Below, piece by piece: positions 1 through 6,840 of a DNA stretch of 13,906 nucleotides. This DNA comes from an uncultured Anaerolineaceae bacterium. Its GTDB lineage: Bacteria; Chloroflexota; Anaerolineae; Anaerolineales; Anaerolineaceae. Location of the stretch: NCBI GenBank assembly GCA_938020565.1, contig CALIHP010000016.1, positions 1 to 13,906 on the forward strand. Reading direction: 5' to 3'. The notes under the pieces were generated by a model. The model had not been told where the DNA came from. It did no database searches and saw only the letters and a list, made by a program, of their open reading frames with translations. The position numbers were made by a program, and so were the translations under genes. The first letter of the stretch is position 1. Every line of letters begins with the position of its first letter.

Positions 1-2340
1 GCCCCTGCGGCGAGCGAGACTTCGGCTCTGTCGGCGACCGTCACAAAACCGGCGACGCTGACGACTGCGCCGAGCGCGACGGCGACAGCTGAACCGAGCG
101 CAACCGCGACCGTTACCGTAACAGCAACGTCGGTCCCGACGGCAACGCCGGTTCCTCCAACGCGTGCGTTCGTCCCGACGATTACGCCGACGCTGACGCG
201 GACGCTGCGCCCGACGGCGACGGCGACGGTAACGTTCACCGCTGCGCCGCCGGTCAACTACGCGGTTGTGCATGTTGAAAACGACGTCGGCGTTCTCGTT
301 CGGCTCAGTCCCGAATTCAACGCTGTGGTGATGAAATCGGTTCTGAATGGATCGCTGCTGGAGCTGATGGGCGAGGAACGCGAAATGCCTTTTAACGCGT
401 TTACCTGGGTCAGGGTCAGGACGAACGACGGTTACGTCGGCTGGGTTGGGAAAAATACCCTGATTTATCCGGATGGATGGACGATTACGCCGACGGCCGT
501 ATCGCGCCTGACGCCCGATCCGGCGACGGAATTTCCGAAAGCTGAGCTGCCCCCGGCGTCTCCCGACGTTTCCGGGACGAAGCCTCCGGTTCAGTCGCCT
601 GATCTGATGAGCAGCGTCGCGGAAGGGAAGTACGCGATCGTTCAGTCTCAATCGGAGATCGGCGTCCTGCTTCGCGTCAGTCCTGAACGAAACGCTGACG
701 TGATGAAATCGATCCTGAATGGGAGCCGGATCGAATTAACCGGGCGCGAGCGGACGACGGAGCCGGGCGATTATGCCTGGGTTCAGGTTCGGACTGAGGA
801 TGGGTTCGTCGGCTGGATCGGGATGGAAGGACTGACCTTTTTAAACGATCCGAGCGAGTTGGCGGCGGCTGTCGCCTCTGCCCGGCCGACCGTCGCGCTG
901 ACGCTCCGCCAACCCCTTGACAAAGAAACAACAACGACCGCGATTGCTTCGGGAAAGTACGCGGTCGTTCAGTCTCAAACGGAAATCGGCGTTCTCCTTC
1001 GCGTCAGCCCGGATCATCAGGCTCAAACGATGAAGTCGATCCTGAACGGGAATCGGGTTGAGCTGACGGGCGAAGAGCGGCCTGCGACGGCACGAAACGT
1101 CGCCTGGGCTCAGGTCCGAACCGAGGACGGGCATGTCGGCTGGGTTCCAAAGGAGGGCCTGATCTTCCCGGATCAGGCGGGCGCGCTTATCGTTCGGGCG
1201 TTATCGCCGACCCCTGTGCCGTTTTTGGATAACGCAGGCAGAACGACCGCGGTTGCTTCAGAGAAGTACGCGGTCGTTCAGTCTCAGACGGAGATCGGCG
1301 TTCTCCTCCGCGTCAGTCCGGATCGCGGTGCTCAGGTCATGAAATCGATTTTAAACGGAACGCGGATTGAATTAACCGGAGAAGAACGCGCCGAGACGGG
1401 GCGCAGCGTCGCCTGGGTTCAGGTTCGGACCGAGGACGGTTATATTGGCTGGATCGCGAGAGAGGGCTTGGTTTTTTCTGGCGGCGCGGTAGCGGTGATT
1501 CCGACGGTAGTTCCGAGCCCGATCGTTCCGTCGCGTCCGACGGTAGTTCCGAGCCCGGTCGTTTCGTTGCGTCCGACGGTGGTTCCGAGTCCGGTCGTTT
1601 CGTCGCGTCCGACGGTAGTTCCGAGCCCGGTCGTTTCGTCGCGTCCGACGGTGGTTCCGAGCCCGGTTGTTCCGTCGAGTCCGACGGTAGTTCCGAGTCC
1701 GGTCGTTCCGTCGCGTCCGACGGTAGTTCCGAGTCCGGTCGTTTCGTCGCTTCCGACGATTGTCCCGACGGTCATGCAGGAGCCGGTTGTTTCCGAGATT
1801 CCGACGGCGATCCCGACGTTCCCGGCGACCGTCGAATACGCGATCGTTCGGAACGAGCTGGACGTCGGGACGCTGATTCGAGAGGGGCCGGATTGGAATT
1901 CGGGAGTGAAAATGTCGGTTCTCAACGGGGATCAGGTCGTGCTGACCGGTGTCGAACGGAAGAGCCGGTCCGAGAGAACGCTTTGGATTCAGGTTCGAAC
2001 GGTTAATGGATATGTGGGCTGGGTCCCGCGGGAGGTGCTGCGTTTTGCGAACGAGGCGATTCCGACGCTTGTGCCGACGCGCGTACCGGTCGCGGTTTTT
2101 TCCGGCGAACCGGCCGATTATGTCATTATCAACGCGTCGGACCAGCCGGGGGTTTATATCCGCCTCGATCCGACGACCTCCGCGGCGGTTCGGAAAGCCG
2201 TTTTGAATGGGTCGCTGGTCGAGCTGGTTCGGGGCGCGGAAGAGATGACATCCGAAGGATTGACCTGGGTTAAAGTCAAGACGGTGGATGGACTGGTCGG
2301 ATGGGTCGGAAAGGAGACCCTGATCTATCCGGAACGATAG
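1..2340 (+). CDS. Multi-SH3b repeat protein with Thr/Pro-rich linkers (5' end outside window)
   Basis: The frame is open from base 1 to the TAG at 2338-2340, so the gene begins upstream. The GTG at 268 falls inside the first repeat and is not a start. Bases 1-252 encode a low-complexity Ala/Thr/Pro/Val linker typical of exported proteins. Six SH3b-like domains follow, at about 259-471, 631-843, 958-1167, 1267-1476, 1837-2046 and 2119-2337. Each has the pattern Y-[AV]-[IV]-[IV]...G-[VT]-[LY]-[LVI]-R...[VI]-LNG...[VL]-x-LxG...W-[VIA]-[QKR]-V-[RK]-T...G-[LFHY]-[VI]-GW. A Pro-rich tandem repeat lies between domains 4 and 5. SH3b domains usually bind cell-wall or glycan ligands, so an extracellular or envelope role is inferred. 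No catalytic domain is visible here; one could lie upstream, along with the expected signal peptide. The gene ends 13 bases before a terminator. The SH3b call is strong and the function is unknown. Confidence 0.85.
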   Translation, partial: APAASETSALSATVTKPATLTTAPSATATAEPSATATVTVTATSVPTATPVPPTRAFVPTITPTLTRTLRPTATATVTFTAAPPVNYAVVHVENDVGVLVRLSPEFNAVVMKSVLNGSLLELMGEEREMPFNAFTWVRVRTNDGYVGWVGKNTLIYPDGWTITPTAVSRLTPDPATEFPKAELPPASPDVSGTKPPVQSPDLMSSVAEGKYAIVQSQSEIGVLLRVSPERNADVMKSILNGSRIELTGRERTTEPGDYAWVQVRTEDGFVGWIGMEGLTFLNDPSELAAAVASARPTVALTLRQPLDKETTTTAIASGKYAVVQSQTEIGVLLRVSPDHQAQTMKSILNGNRVELTGEERPATARNVAWAQVRTEDGHVGWVPKEGLIFPDQAGALIVRALSPTPVPFLDNAGRTTAVASEKYAVVQSQTEIGVLLRVSPDRGAQVMKSILNGTRIELTGEERAETGRSVAWVQVRTEDGYIGWIAREGLVFSGGAVAVIPTVVPSPIVPSRPTVVPSPVVSLRPTVVPSPVVSSRPTVVPSPVVSSRPTVVPSPVVPSSPTVVPSPVVPSRPTVVPSPVVSSLPTIVPTVMQEPVVSEIPTAIPTFPATVEYAIVRNELDVGTLIREGPDWNSGVKMSVLNGDQVVLTGVERKSRSERTLWIQVRTVNGYVGWVPREVLRFANEAIPTLVPTRVPVAVFSGEPADYVIINASDQPGVYIRLDPTTSAAVRKAVLNGSLVELVRGAEEMTSEGLTWVKVKTVDGLVGWVGKETLIYPER
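1501..1752 (+). repeat. Seven tandem 36-bp units encoding a Pro-rich linker
   Basis: Seven consecutive, gapless 36-bp units encode the 12-residue motif PTVVPSP[VI]V[PS][SL][RSL]. A degenerate partial unit (PTIVPTV) follows from 1753. Units differ by only a few bases, many of them synonymous (for example gta/gtg and ccc/cct). The unit length is a multiple of three, so gain or loss of units would change linker length without breaking the frame. Confidence 0.9.
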
Positions 2341-2353
2341 AAGAAAAGGAAAT

Positions 2354-2396
2354 AAAAAATCCGAATTGAGCGCTGAATCCTTCGTTCGGATTTTTT
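2354..2396 (+). terminator. Rho-independent terminator after the SH3b protein
   Basis: A 12-bp perfect inverted repeat (AAAAAATCCGAA at 2354-2365 and TTCGGATTTTTT at 2385-2396) encloses a 19-base loop and ends in six Ts. It starts 13 bases after the stop codon. The A-run on the left arm means it could also act weakly on the other strand. It separates the SH3b gene from the lexA promoter. Confidence 0.8.
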
Positions 2397-2468
2397 AATC
2401 CATGTCCCGGAGGAGCCAGGAGAAAGCTCATGGTTTTTCGGATTTTCCGGAAAGCTCCGCTTTTTCCC

Positions 2469-2497
2469 TTGACGGCGAACAGTTGTTCTGATATAGT
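2469..2497 (+). promoter_or_regulatory. lexA promoter (-35 TTGACG, -10 TATAGT)
   Basis: TTGACG at 2469-2474 and TATAGT at 2492-2497 are separated by exactly 17 bases, a near-consensus housekeeping sigma promoter. Transcription would start near 2504, leaving a leader of about 50 bases before the lexA ATG. The LexA operator lies inside the spacer, so bound repressor would block polymerase directly. Confidence 0.85.
2476..2489 (+). promoter_or_regulatory. LexA operator (SOS box) in the lexA promoter spacer
   Basis: CGAACAGTTGTTCT has GAAC-N4-GTTC half sites, matching the Gram-positive type SOS box (CGAAC-N4-GTTC class). It sits wholly between the -35 and -10 elements. This is the expected arrangement for LexA autorepression. 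A related GTTCTG motif recurs at 2496-2501, next to an imperfectly understood inverted repeat at 2498-2509. Confidence 0.8.
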
Positions 2498-2553
2498 TCT
2501 GGAAACAGAGTGATGGATCCCGCCGCCCAGGGCAGGGTCGAATGGAGAGGATT

Positions 2554-3246
2554 ATGCCACGACGCAGTAAGCTTATGAGCGATCGTCATCGCAGGATTAT
2601 GGATTTTCTCGAAACGTATCAAAACGAGAATCAGTACGCGCCGTCGATTCGCGAAATCGGCAACCATATTAACGTCAATTCAACGTCGCTGGTTGATTAT
2701 TACCTGCGCCAGCTGATTGATATGGGATATCTCGAACGCGATAACCGGATTTCACGTTCAATTCGCATGATTAAGCCGTATCGAGAGGAAGGCGAGCCGC
2801 GCCCGGTTCTCTCCTACTCGAAACAGGACGTGCTTCGTTTCCAGATTCTGGGGCGGATCGTCGCCAGCGCGCCGATCCCGGTTCCAGGGTCGGATTTAGC
2901 CTATTTCGACGAGGAATCATACGTTGAGATTCCGCGGCGGATGCTCCCCGCGAACGAGAAAGAAAGCGAGCTTTTCGTTCTCGAGGTCTCCGGCGATTCG
3001 ATGGTTGACGCGATGATTAACGATGGCGATAAGGTCGTCTTCCGTCATACGAATAAAGCCAATAACGGCGATATGGTCGCGGTCTGGCTGACGAAAAACG
3101 ATGAGACGACGCTGAAATATTATTATCGCGAGGCCGGCCGAATCCGGCTTCAGCCGGCGAATCCGACAATGGGGCCGATTTATATCGATGACCCGGAGCA
3201 GGTTCAGATCATGGGGAAAGTCGTTATGGTTATCCGCAGTGTCTGA
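2554..3246 (+). CDS. lexA: LexA repressor / S24 peptidase family
   Basis: SOS repressor of 230 residues that binds DNA as a dimer and cleaves itself when RecA is activated by DNA damage. The N-terminal winged helix (about residues 5-65) has the LexA look: RHRRIMDFL, then YAPSIREIG, then LRQLIDMGYLERD. The C-terminal S24 protease domain holds the nucleophile Ser149 in VSGDSM and the general-base Lys188 in TTLKYYY. Their 39-residue spacing is close to the E. coli 37. The cleavage segment reads GRIVAS, so the scissile bond would be Ala104-Ser105, where most LexA proteins have Ala-Gly. About ten extra residues separate this site from Ser149 compared with E. coli. I chose ATG 2554 because GGAG at 2544-2547 lies six bases upstream; an in-frame ATG at 2542 would add four residues. 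The promoter and operator just upstream support autoregulation. A glycosyltransferase follows 4 bases after the stop. Confidence 0.93.
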   Translation: MPRRSKLMSDRHRRIMDFLETYQNENQYAPSIREIGNHINVNSTSLVDYYLRQLIDMGYLERDNRISRSIRMIKPYREEGEPRPVLSYSKQDVLRFQILGRIVASAPIPVPGSDLAYFDEESYVEIPRRMLPANEKESELFVLEVSGDSMVDAMINDGDKVVFRHTNKANNGDMVAVWLTKNDETTLKYYYREAGRIRLQPANPTMGPIYIDDPEQVQIMGKVVMVIRSV

Positions 3247-3250
3247 TCCG

Positions 3251-4411
3251 ATGGGTGCGGATCGGCCGAAGCCGCGCCTGGCCGTCGTCTCTTCGCTTTA
3301 CCCGCCGCATTTAGGCGGCGTCGAACGGTATACGGCTTCGCTGGCGCGCGCGTTAAGCGCCCGGTATACGGTTGACGTCTTCTGCCTGAATACAGAGCGG
3401 CAGCCCGCTGAAATCGTTGACGGCGGCGTTACGGTTCGCTGTCTCCCCTGTATTCCGGCGTTCGGGGGACGGTTCCCGCTTCCGACGATCGGCGCGCTCC
3501 GGGCGTTGGAAGGCTGGATCGACCGGCTCGCGCCATCGGCGGCGATCGTTCAGACGCGGCTGTATCCGCTGAACGCTTTCGCGGTCCGCACGTTCGCAAA
3601 ACGTCGGATCCCGACGCTGACGATTGAGCATGGGACCGGGTATATCGATTTCCGTTCAGCGGTTTGTAACAGTCTTTGGCGGCTGTATGAACGGTTGCTG
3701 GCCGGTGTCTTCCGCCGGAGCGGGACGTCGTTTTACGCCGTGTCGCGCGCGGGGCTGGACTGGCTTGCGAACTTCGGGCTTCAGGGCGAGGGAGTTCTTC
3801 CGAACGGCGTTTCTCCGTCCGATTTAGAAACCGCTGCGAAGGGAATGCGGTCGGAGGCCGGCGTTTTGGACGAGGATTTCCTGATCGTTTTCGCCGGGCG
3901 TCTCCTTCCGGAAAAGGGCGTGATGGATCTCGCCGCGGCGGTCCGGGAGCTGAACGATCCCGCCGTCCGCCTCGTTTACGCCGGGAGCGGCGATTCATCG
4001 ACAGAGGGGCGGCTGCGCGCTGAACCCGCGGTCGCGTTCGTCGGCCCTCTTTCGCATGATCGTTGGCTCGGGCTGCTGCTGGAAAGCGATCTGCTCTGCC
4101 TGCCGACGCGGTATCCGGAGGGATTGCCGACGGTGATCCTCGAAGCGGGGTTGGCTGGGGTTCCGGTCGTCGTGTCCCCCGCCGGGGGGATTCCTGAAGT
4201 CGTCGAGGACGGCGTATCGGGACGGATCGTCCCCGCCGGCGATATTGCGGCGCTGACGGCGGCGATTCGAGAGCTGCGAATGGACCCGGGTCGGCGCTCC
4301 GCCTTGGGAGCCGCGCTCCGCGGCAGGGTCCGCGCCGGGTATACCTGGGATCGGATCGCCGACAAAACGGCGGCGGCGATCGATCGGATCCGTTCGGCGG
4401 AGAGCCGCTGA
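3251..4411 (+). CDS. GT4-family glycosyltransferase
   Basis: A retaining GT-B glycosyltransferase of 386 residues that transfers a sugar from a nucleotide-sugar donor, probably onto a lipid-linked or glycan acceptor at the inner face of the membrane. The N-terminal acceptor domain opens with a beta strand and the loop YPPHLGGVERYTASLARAL, as in PimA/CapM-like enzymes. The donor domain begins at VFAGRLLPEKGVMDLAAAV. It carries the E-x7-E motif in EGLPTVILEAG, then AGGIPEVVEDGVSGRIVPAGD, which contacts the nucleotide sugar. Sugar specificity cannot be read from sequence. ATG 3251 gives a family-typical N-terminus; GTG 3239, overlapping the lexA end, is an alternative, and there is no clear ribosome binding site for either. 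The 4-base gap after lexA suggests translational coupling and co-transcription from the SOS-controlled promoter. It is convergent with the kinase gene, 13 bases away. Confidence 0.9.
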   Translation: MGADRPKPRLAVVSSLYPPHLGGVERYTASLARALSARYTVDVFCLNTERQPAEIVDGGVTVRCLPCIPAFGGRFPLPTIGALRALEGWIDRLAPSAAIVQTRLYPLNAFAVRTFAKRRIPTLTIEHGTGYIDFRSAVCNSLWRLYERLLAGVFRRSGTSFYAVSRAGLDWLANFGLQGEGVLPNGVSPSDLETAAKGMRSEAGVLDEDFLIVFAGRLLPEKGVMDLAAAVRELNDPAVRLVYAGSGDSSTEGRLRAEPAVAFVGPLSHDRWLGLLLESDLLCLPTRYPEGLPTVILEAGLAGVPVVVSPAGGIPEVVEDGVSGRIVPAGDIAALTAAIRELRMDPGRRSALGAALRGRVRAGYTWDRIADKTAAAIDRIRSAESR

Positions 4412-4424
4412 GCCGCTTTTTGGC

Positions 4425-5906
4425 TTACGGCTGCGTCGGGCCGTTTGAATTATTGATGATATGCTCTCCGAGCGGAATCGTGTTCAGCCGTTCGATCGGG
4501 AGCCGGATTTTGAAGACCGTCTGGACCCCCGGATCGCTTTCGACCGAGATTTCGCCTTGATGCGCGAGGATAATATCGCGGGTGATGGTCAGTCCGACGC
4601 CCATGCCCTGCACGTAGCGTTTTTTGTTGGATCCGCGGTAAAACGGCTCGTAGATATTCGGAAGGTCCTCCGGTTGGATTCCGACGCCATGGTCAACGAC
4701 CGATATTTCGATCGCGTCATTGACAAGCGCGGCGCGGAGCATGACCGATTGGCCGGCTGACGAGTATTTAATCGCGTTGTTGAGGAGGTTCCCCAGCGCC
4801 TGATGCATTCGGCGCTCGTCCATATGGATCGCGGGCATATCTTTGTCGATTTTGTAGGTAAAATCGATATCTTTGGTTTTCATAAACTCAGCCCAGTACG
4901 TTACCAGCTCCATCAGCCATTCGCTGGCGTTGACGTTGCGGATGATATACAGGACCGTCGGATCGCCGCTTCCACGGAGGAGCGACAGGTCGTTAACGAG
5001 GAGCTCGAGACGGCGGATTTCGTTTTTCATTCCTCGAAGCAGGTCGTTCGCCAGGCGTTCGTCCTTCATTGCGCCATGCCGGAGCGCGTCGGTCGCGCTC
5101 GAAAGGCCGCCTAACGGCCGACCGAGCTCATGGCCAAGGTAAGAAAGAAGCTTCCGGCGGCTCTGTTCCGATTCGTCTAACTTGCTGGAAAGCGTGTTAA
5201 ACGCGTTGGAAAGGCGGCTCAGCTCGGGCGGCCCGGAGACTGGAAGCGGTTGATTGCGAACGCCGGTCGACAGGTCGAAAATTGCGTCGGTTGTCTGCGA
5301 CAGGCGCTGCTCGATTCCATGCGACGTGAAGAGCGCCAGAAAGACGGCTAAAATCGCTCCGGCGATCAGGATGATCGCGATCCGGAGCTTCAGCCCGCCG
5401 ATCATGTTGTCAAAATACTGCGACGGGATTCGCAGCCGGATCATCCCCAGCGGAACTTTCGAGTCGCTCATGACGGGGACGACGATCTGGATATCCGATC
5501 GGCTCAGCGGACTGATCGGGACGGAATGGATCTGATTTTCCGCTGCGTCGGAAACGGACGTTATCTCGGCCAGCGGAAAGTTCAGCGACTGATAATGGTA
5601 CTCGTCGTCGTTTCCGGCGAGGAAGCGGAAGTTCCGGTCGAAGAGAATGACGCCTGAGACGAGTTCGGAACGGATTTCGTTGATCATGCGCTCGGCGGCA
5701 GCGGGATTTTCCCAGACCGTCGGGTTTAAATCGGCGTAATCGCGGATCATCTGCGATTCATTGAAAATTAACTGCCGAAGGTCGTTGACGACGATTTGCA
5801 TCTGCATCGCATAATAGACGGAGGCCGCGACAAGCGGTACCGTCGCGAGAATCGGGACCACGTGGCTCAGGATAATCCGGTATTTCAGCCGGTTCAGTCG
5901 GTGCAT
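4425..5906 (-). CDS. Two-component sensor histidine kinase
   Basis: Membrane sensor kinase of 493 residues. TM1 is at about residues 10-33. An extracytoplasmic sensing region of about 135 residues follows, then TM2 at about 171-192 and a HAMP linker. The HisKA domain has phospho-accepting His259 in LSYLGHELGRPLGGL. The ATPase domain has an N-box (LGNLLNNAIKYSS, about 371-383), G1 (VVDHGVGI), F-box (YEPFYRG) and G2 (GMGVGLTI). All catalytic boxes look intact, so it should be active. The H-box reads HELGRPL where the usual form is HELRTPL. The stimulus is unknown; the sensory region is not a recognisable PAS or Cache from sequence alone. Its ATG lies 6 bases after the response-regulator stop, so the two are co-expressed and probably translationally coupled. 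It converges on the preceding glycosyltransferase. Confidence 0.93.
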   Translation of the reverse strand: MHRLNRLKYRIILSHVVPILATVPLVAASVYYAMQMQIVVNDLRQLIFNESQMIRDYADLNPTVWENPAAAERMINEIRSELVSGVILFDRNFRFLAGNDDEYHYQSLNFPLAEITSVSDAAENQIHSVPISPLSRSDIQIVVPVMSDSKVPLGMIRLRIPSQYFDNMIGGLKLRIAIILIAGAILAVFLALFTSHGIEQRLSQTTDAIFDLSTGVRNQPLPVSGPPELSRLSNAFNTLSSKLDESEQSRRKLLSYLGHELGRPLGGLSSATDALRHGAMKDERLANDLLRGMKNEIRRLELLVNDLSLLRGSGDPTVLYIIRNVNASEWLMELVTYWAEFMKTKDIDFTYKIDKDMPAIHMDERRMHQALGNLLNNAIKYSSAGQSVMLRAALVNDAIEISVVDHGVGIQPEDLPNIYEPFYRGSNKKRYVQGMGVGLTITRDIILAHQGEISVESDPGVQTVFKIRLPIERLNTIPLGEHIINNSNGPTQP

Positions 5907-5912
5907 AGCGGA

Positions 5913-6608
5913 CTAATCCAGTTTTGAGTTGAACTTGTAGCCGACGCTGCGGATCGTTTGGATTCGGTCCGGATGGTCCGCGTCTTTTTCGATTTTGGAC
6001 CTGAGCCAGCGGATATGCACGTATAATACCTGCGGCTCGCCGGTATATTCCGCTCCCCAGACGCGCTTCAGGAGCGTGTCGGTACTGAGAACCTGATCCG
6101 CGTTGAGCGCGAACGCGGTCAGCAGGTCGAATTCCTTGGGCGTCAGTTCGAGCAGGACGCCTTTGAGCGTTGCGGTATGCTGCGTGAAGTCGATTTCAAG
6201 GTCGCCGACGGATAACGACCCTTCCATCGGTTCGTTTCCGGGTTTTTCGTGCCGGCGGAGGACCGCCTTGATTCGCGCGAGGAGGACTTCGAAGTCGAAC
6301 GGCTTCGTGATATAGTCGTCGGCGCCGGCGTTCAGGCCCGTGATCTGGTCGCTTCCGGAACGTCGCGCGGTCAGGAAGATGACCGGGATGTTCTGATGCT
6401 TCTGGATTTCGCCGATCGCGTCCATCCCGTCCATACCGGGAAGCCCGATATCGAGAAGGATGATATCCGGTTTGTCGATCTGGATCATGGCGATCGCGTC
6501 TTCGGCGCTTTCCGCCGTGTTGGTGATCATGCCGCTCTGTTCCAGGTTGAACGCCAGCGACCGGCGCAGCAGGACGTCGTCATCGACGATGAGAATTTTA
6601 TATGCCAT
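5913..6608 (-). CDS. OmpR/PhoB-family response regulator
   Basis: DNA-binding response regulator of 231 residues, partner of the downstream kinase. The receiver domain (about 1-120) has acidic pocket residues Asp9/Asp10, phosphorylation site Asp53 (LLDIGLPGMDG), switch Thr80 (FLTARR) and Lys102 (DDYITKPF), all canonical. The C-terminal winged helix (about 130-231) has the OmpR-type patterns LTPKEFDLL and VLYVHIRWLRSKIEKD, followed by IRSVGYKF. The ATG at 6608 is preceded by AGAGG with 8 bases of spacing, a good ribosome binding site. It is the first gene of a minus-strand operon. The target genes are unknown; the divergent glycosyltransferase at 6841 shares its upstream region and is a plausible target along with autoregulation. 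Confidence 0.95.
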   Translation of the reverse strand: MAYKILIVDDDVLLRRSLAFNLEQSGMITNTAESAEDAIAMIQIDKPDIILLDIGLPGMDGMDAIGEIQKHQNIPVIFLTARRSGSDQITGLNAGADDYITKPFDFEVLLARIKAVLRRHEKPGNEPMEGSLSVGDLEIDFTQHTATLKGVLLELTPKEFDLLTAFALNADQVLSTDTLLKRVWGAEYTGEPQVLYVHIRWLRSKIEKDADHPDRIQTIRSVGYKFNSKLD

Positions 6609-6840
6609 AGGATTTCCTCTTTTCTCCGCCGGAAGAAAGCCGCGGCGGACGTCTAATCAGTCTGTGAAGCTAATCATAATCGTAAAGTGAGGATTTTGCG
6701 GCCGATTTTTGGTAAAGTTTGCCTTAATTCAGCCCTTTCGTACCGTGAATTGCGGCGTTAATCCCAGCCGGGGGCTGCATTTCAAATTTCTATTCCTGAC
6801 CGCGGCGGTCCAGATCGCTGAATCAAAGTAAAATTCAATC
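6609..6840. other. Divergent intergenic region between the regulator and a glycosyltransferase
   Basis: No gene is visible in these 232 bases. On the minus strand a TATGAT at 6674-6679 could be a -10 element for the regulator operon, but no good -35 accompanies it. A 7-base direct repeat, GTAAAGT, occurs at 6682-6688 and 6712-6718, 30 bases apart, as might suit a dimeric OmpR-type regulator. A short hairpin (CAGCC/GGCTG, 6765-6777) has no known role. Confidence 0.4.
6829..6834 (+). promoter_or_regulatory. Candidate -10 element for a leaderless transcript
   Basis: TAAAAT ends six bases before the ATG at 6841. No Shine-Dalgarno sequence is present between it and the start. A transcript starting at the A of ATG would be leaderless. 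The -35 region is not convincing, so this is tentative. Confidence 0.35.

Noticed and set aside
268..270. GTG at 268 as the start of the SH3b gene
   Set aside because: The frame is open upstream to base 1 and the codon lies inside the first SH3b domain, after its first conserved strand residues. The true start is outside the window.
1501..1752. 36-bp direct repeats as a CRISPR array
   Set aside because: The units are contiguous with no spacers, and they are coding in frame with the flanking SH3b domains.
1440..1925. Minus-strand open frame with a regular Gly/Thr-rich repeat (TTVGRDETTGLG-like)
   Set aside because: It is the antisense shadow of the 36-bp repeat in the SH3b gene. The regular pattern comes entirely from that repeat, and the plus strand has recognisable domains.
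3429..3998. Minus-strand open frame of 189 codons opposite the first glycosyltransferase
   Set aside because: It has a biased Arg/Ser/Pro composition, no motifs, and an intact GT4 gene on the plus strand.
4411..4432. Inverted repeat AGCCG/CGGCT between the first glycosyltransferase and the kinase gene as a bidirectional terminator
   Set aside because: The stem is only 5 bp with a 12-base loop, and no T-run follows it on the plus strand. It is too weak to call.
6765..6777. Small hairpin CAGCC/GGCTG in the divergent region as a terminator or riboswitch
   Set aside because: It has a 5-bp stem, a 3-base loop and no T-tract, with no upstream gene on the plus strand and no wider conserved fold.
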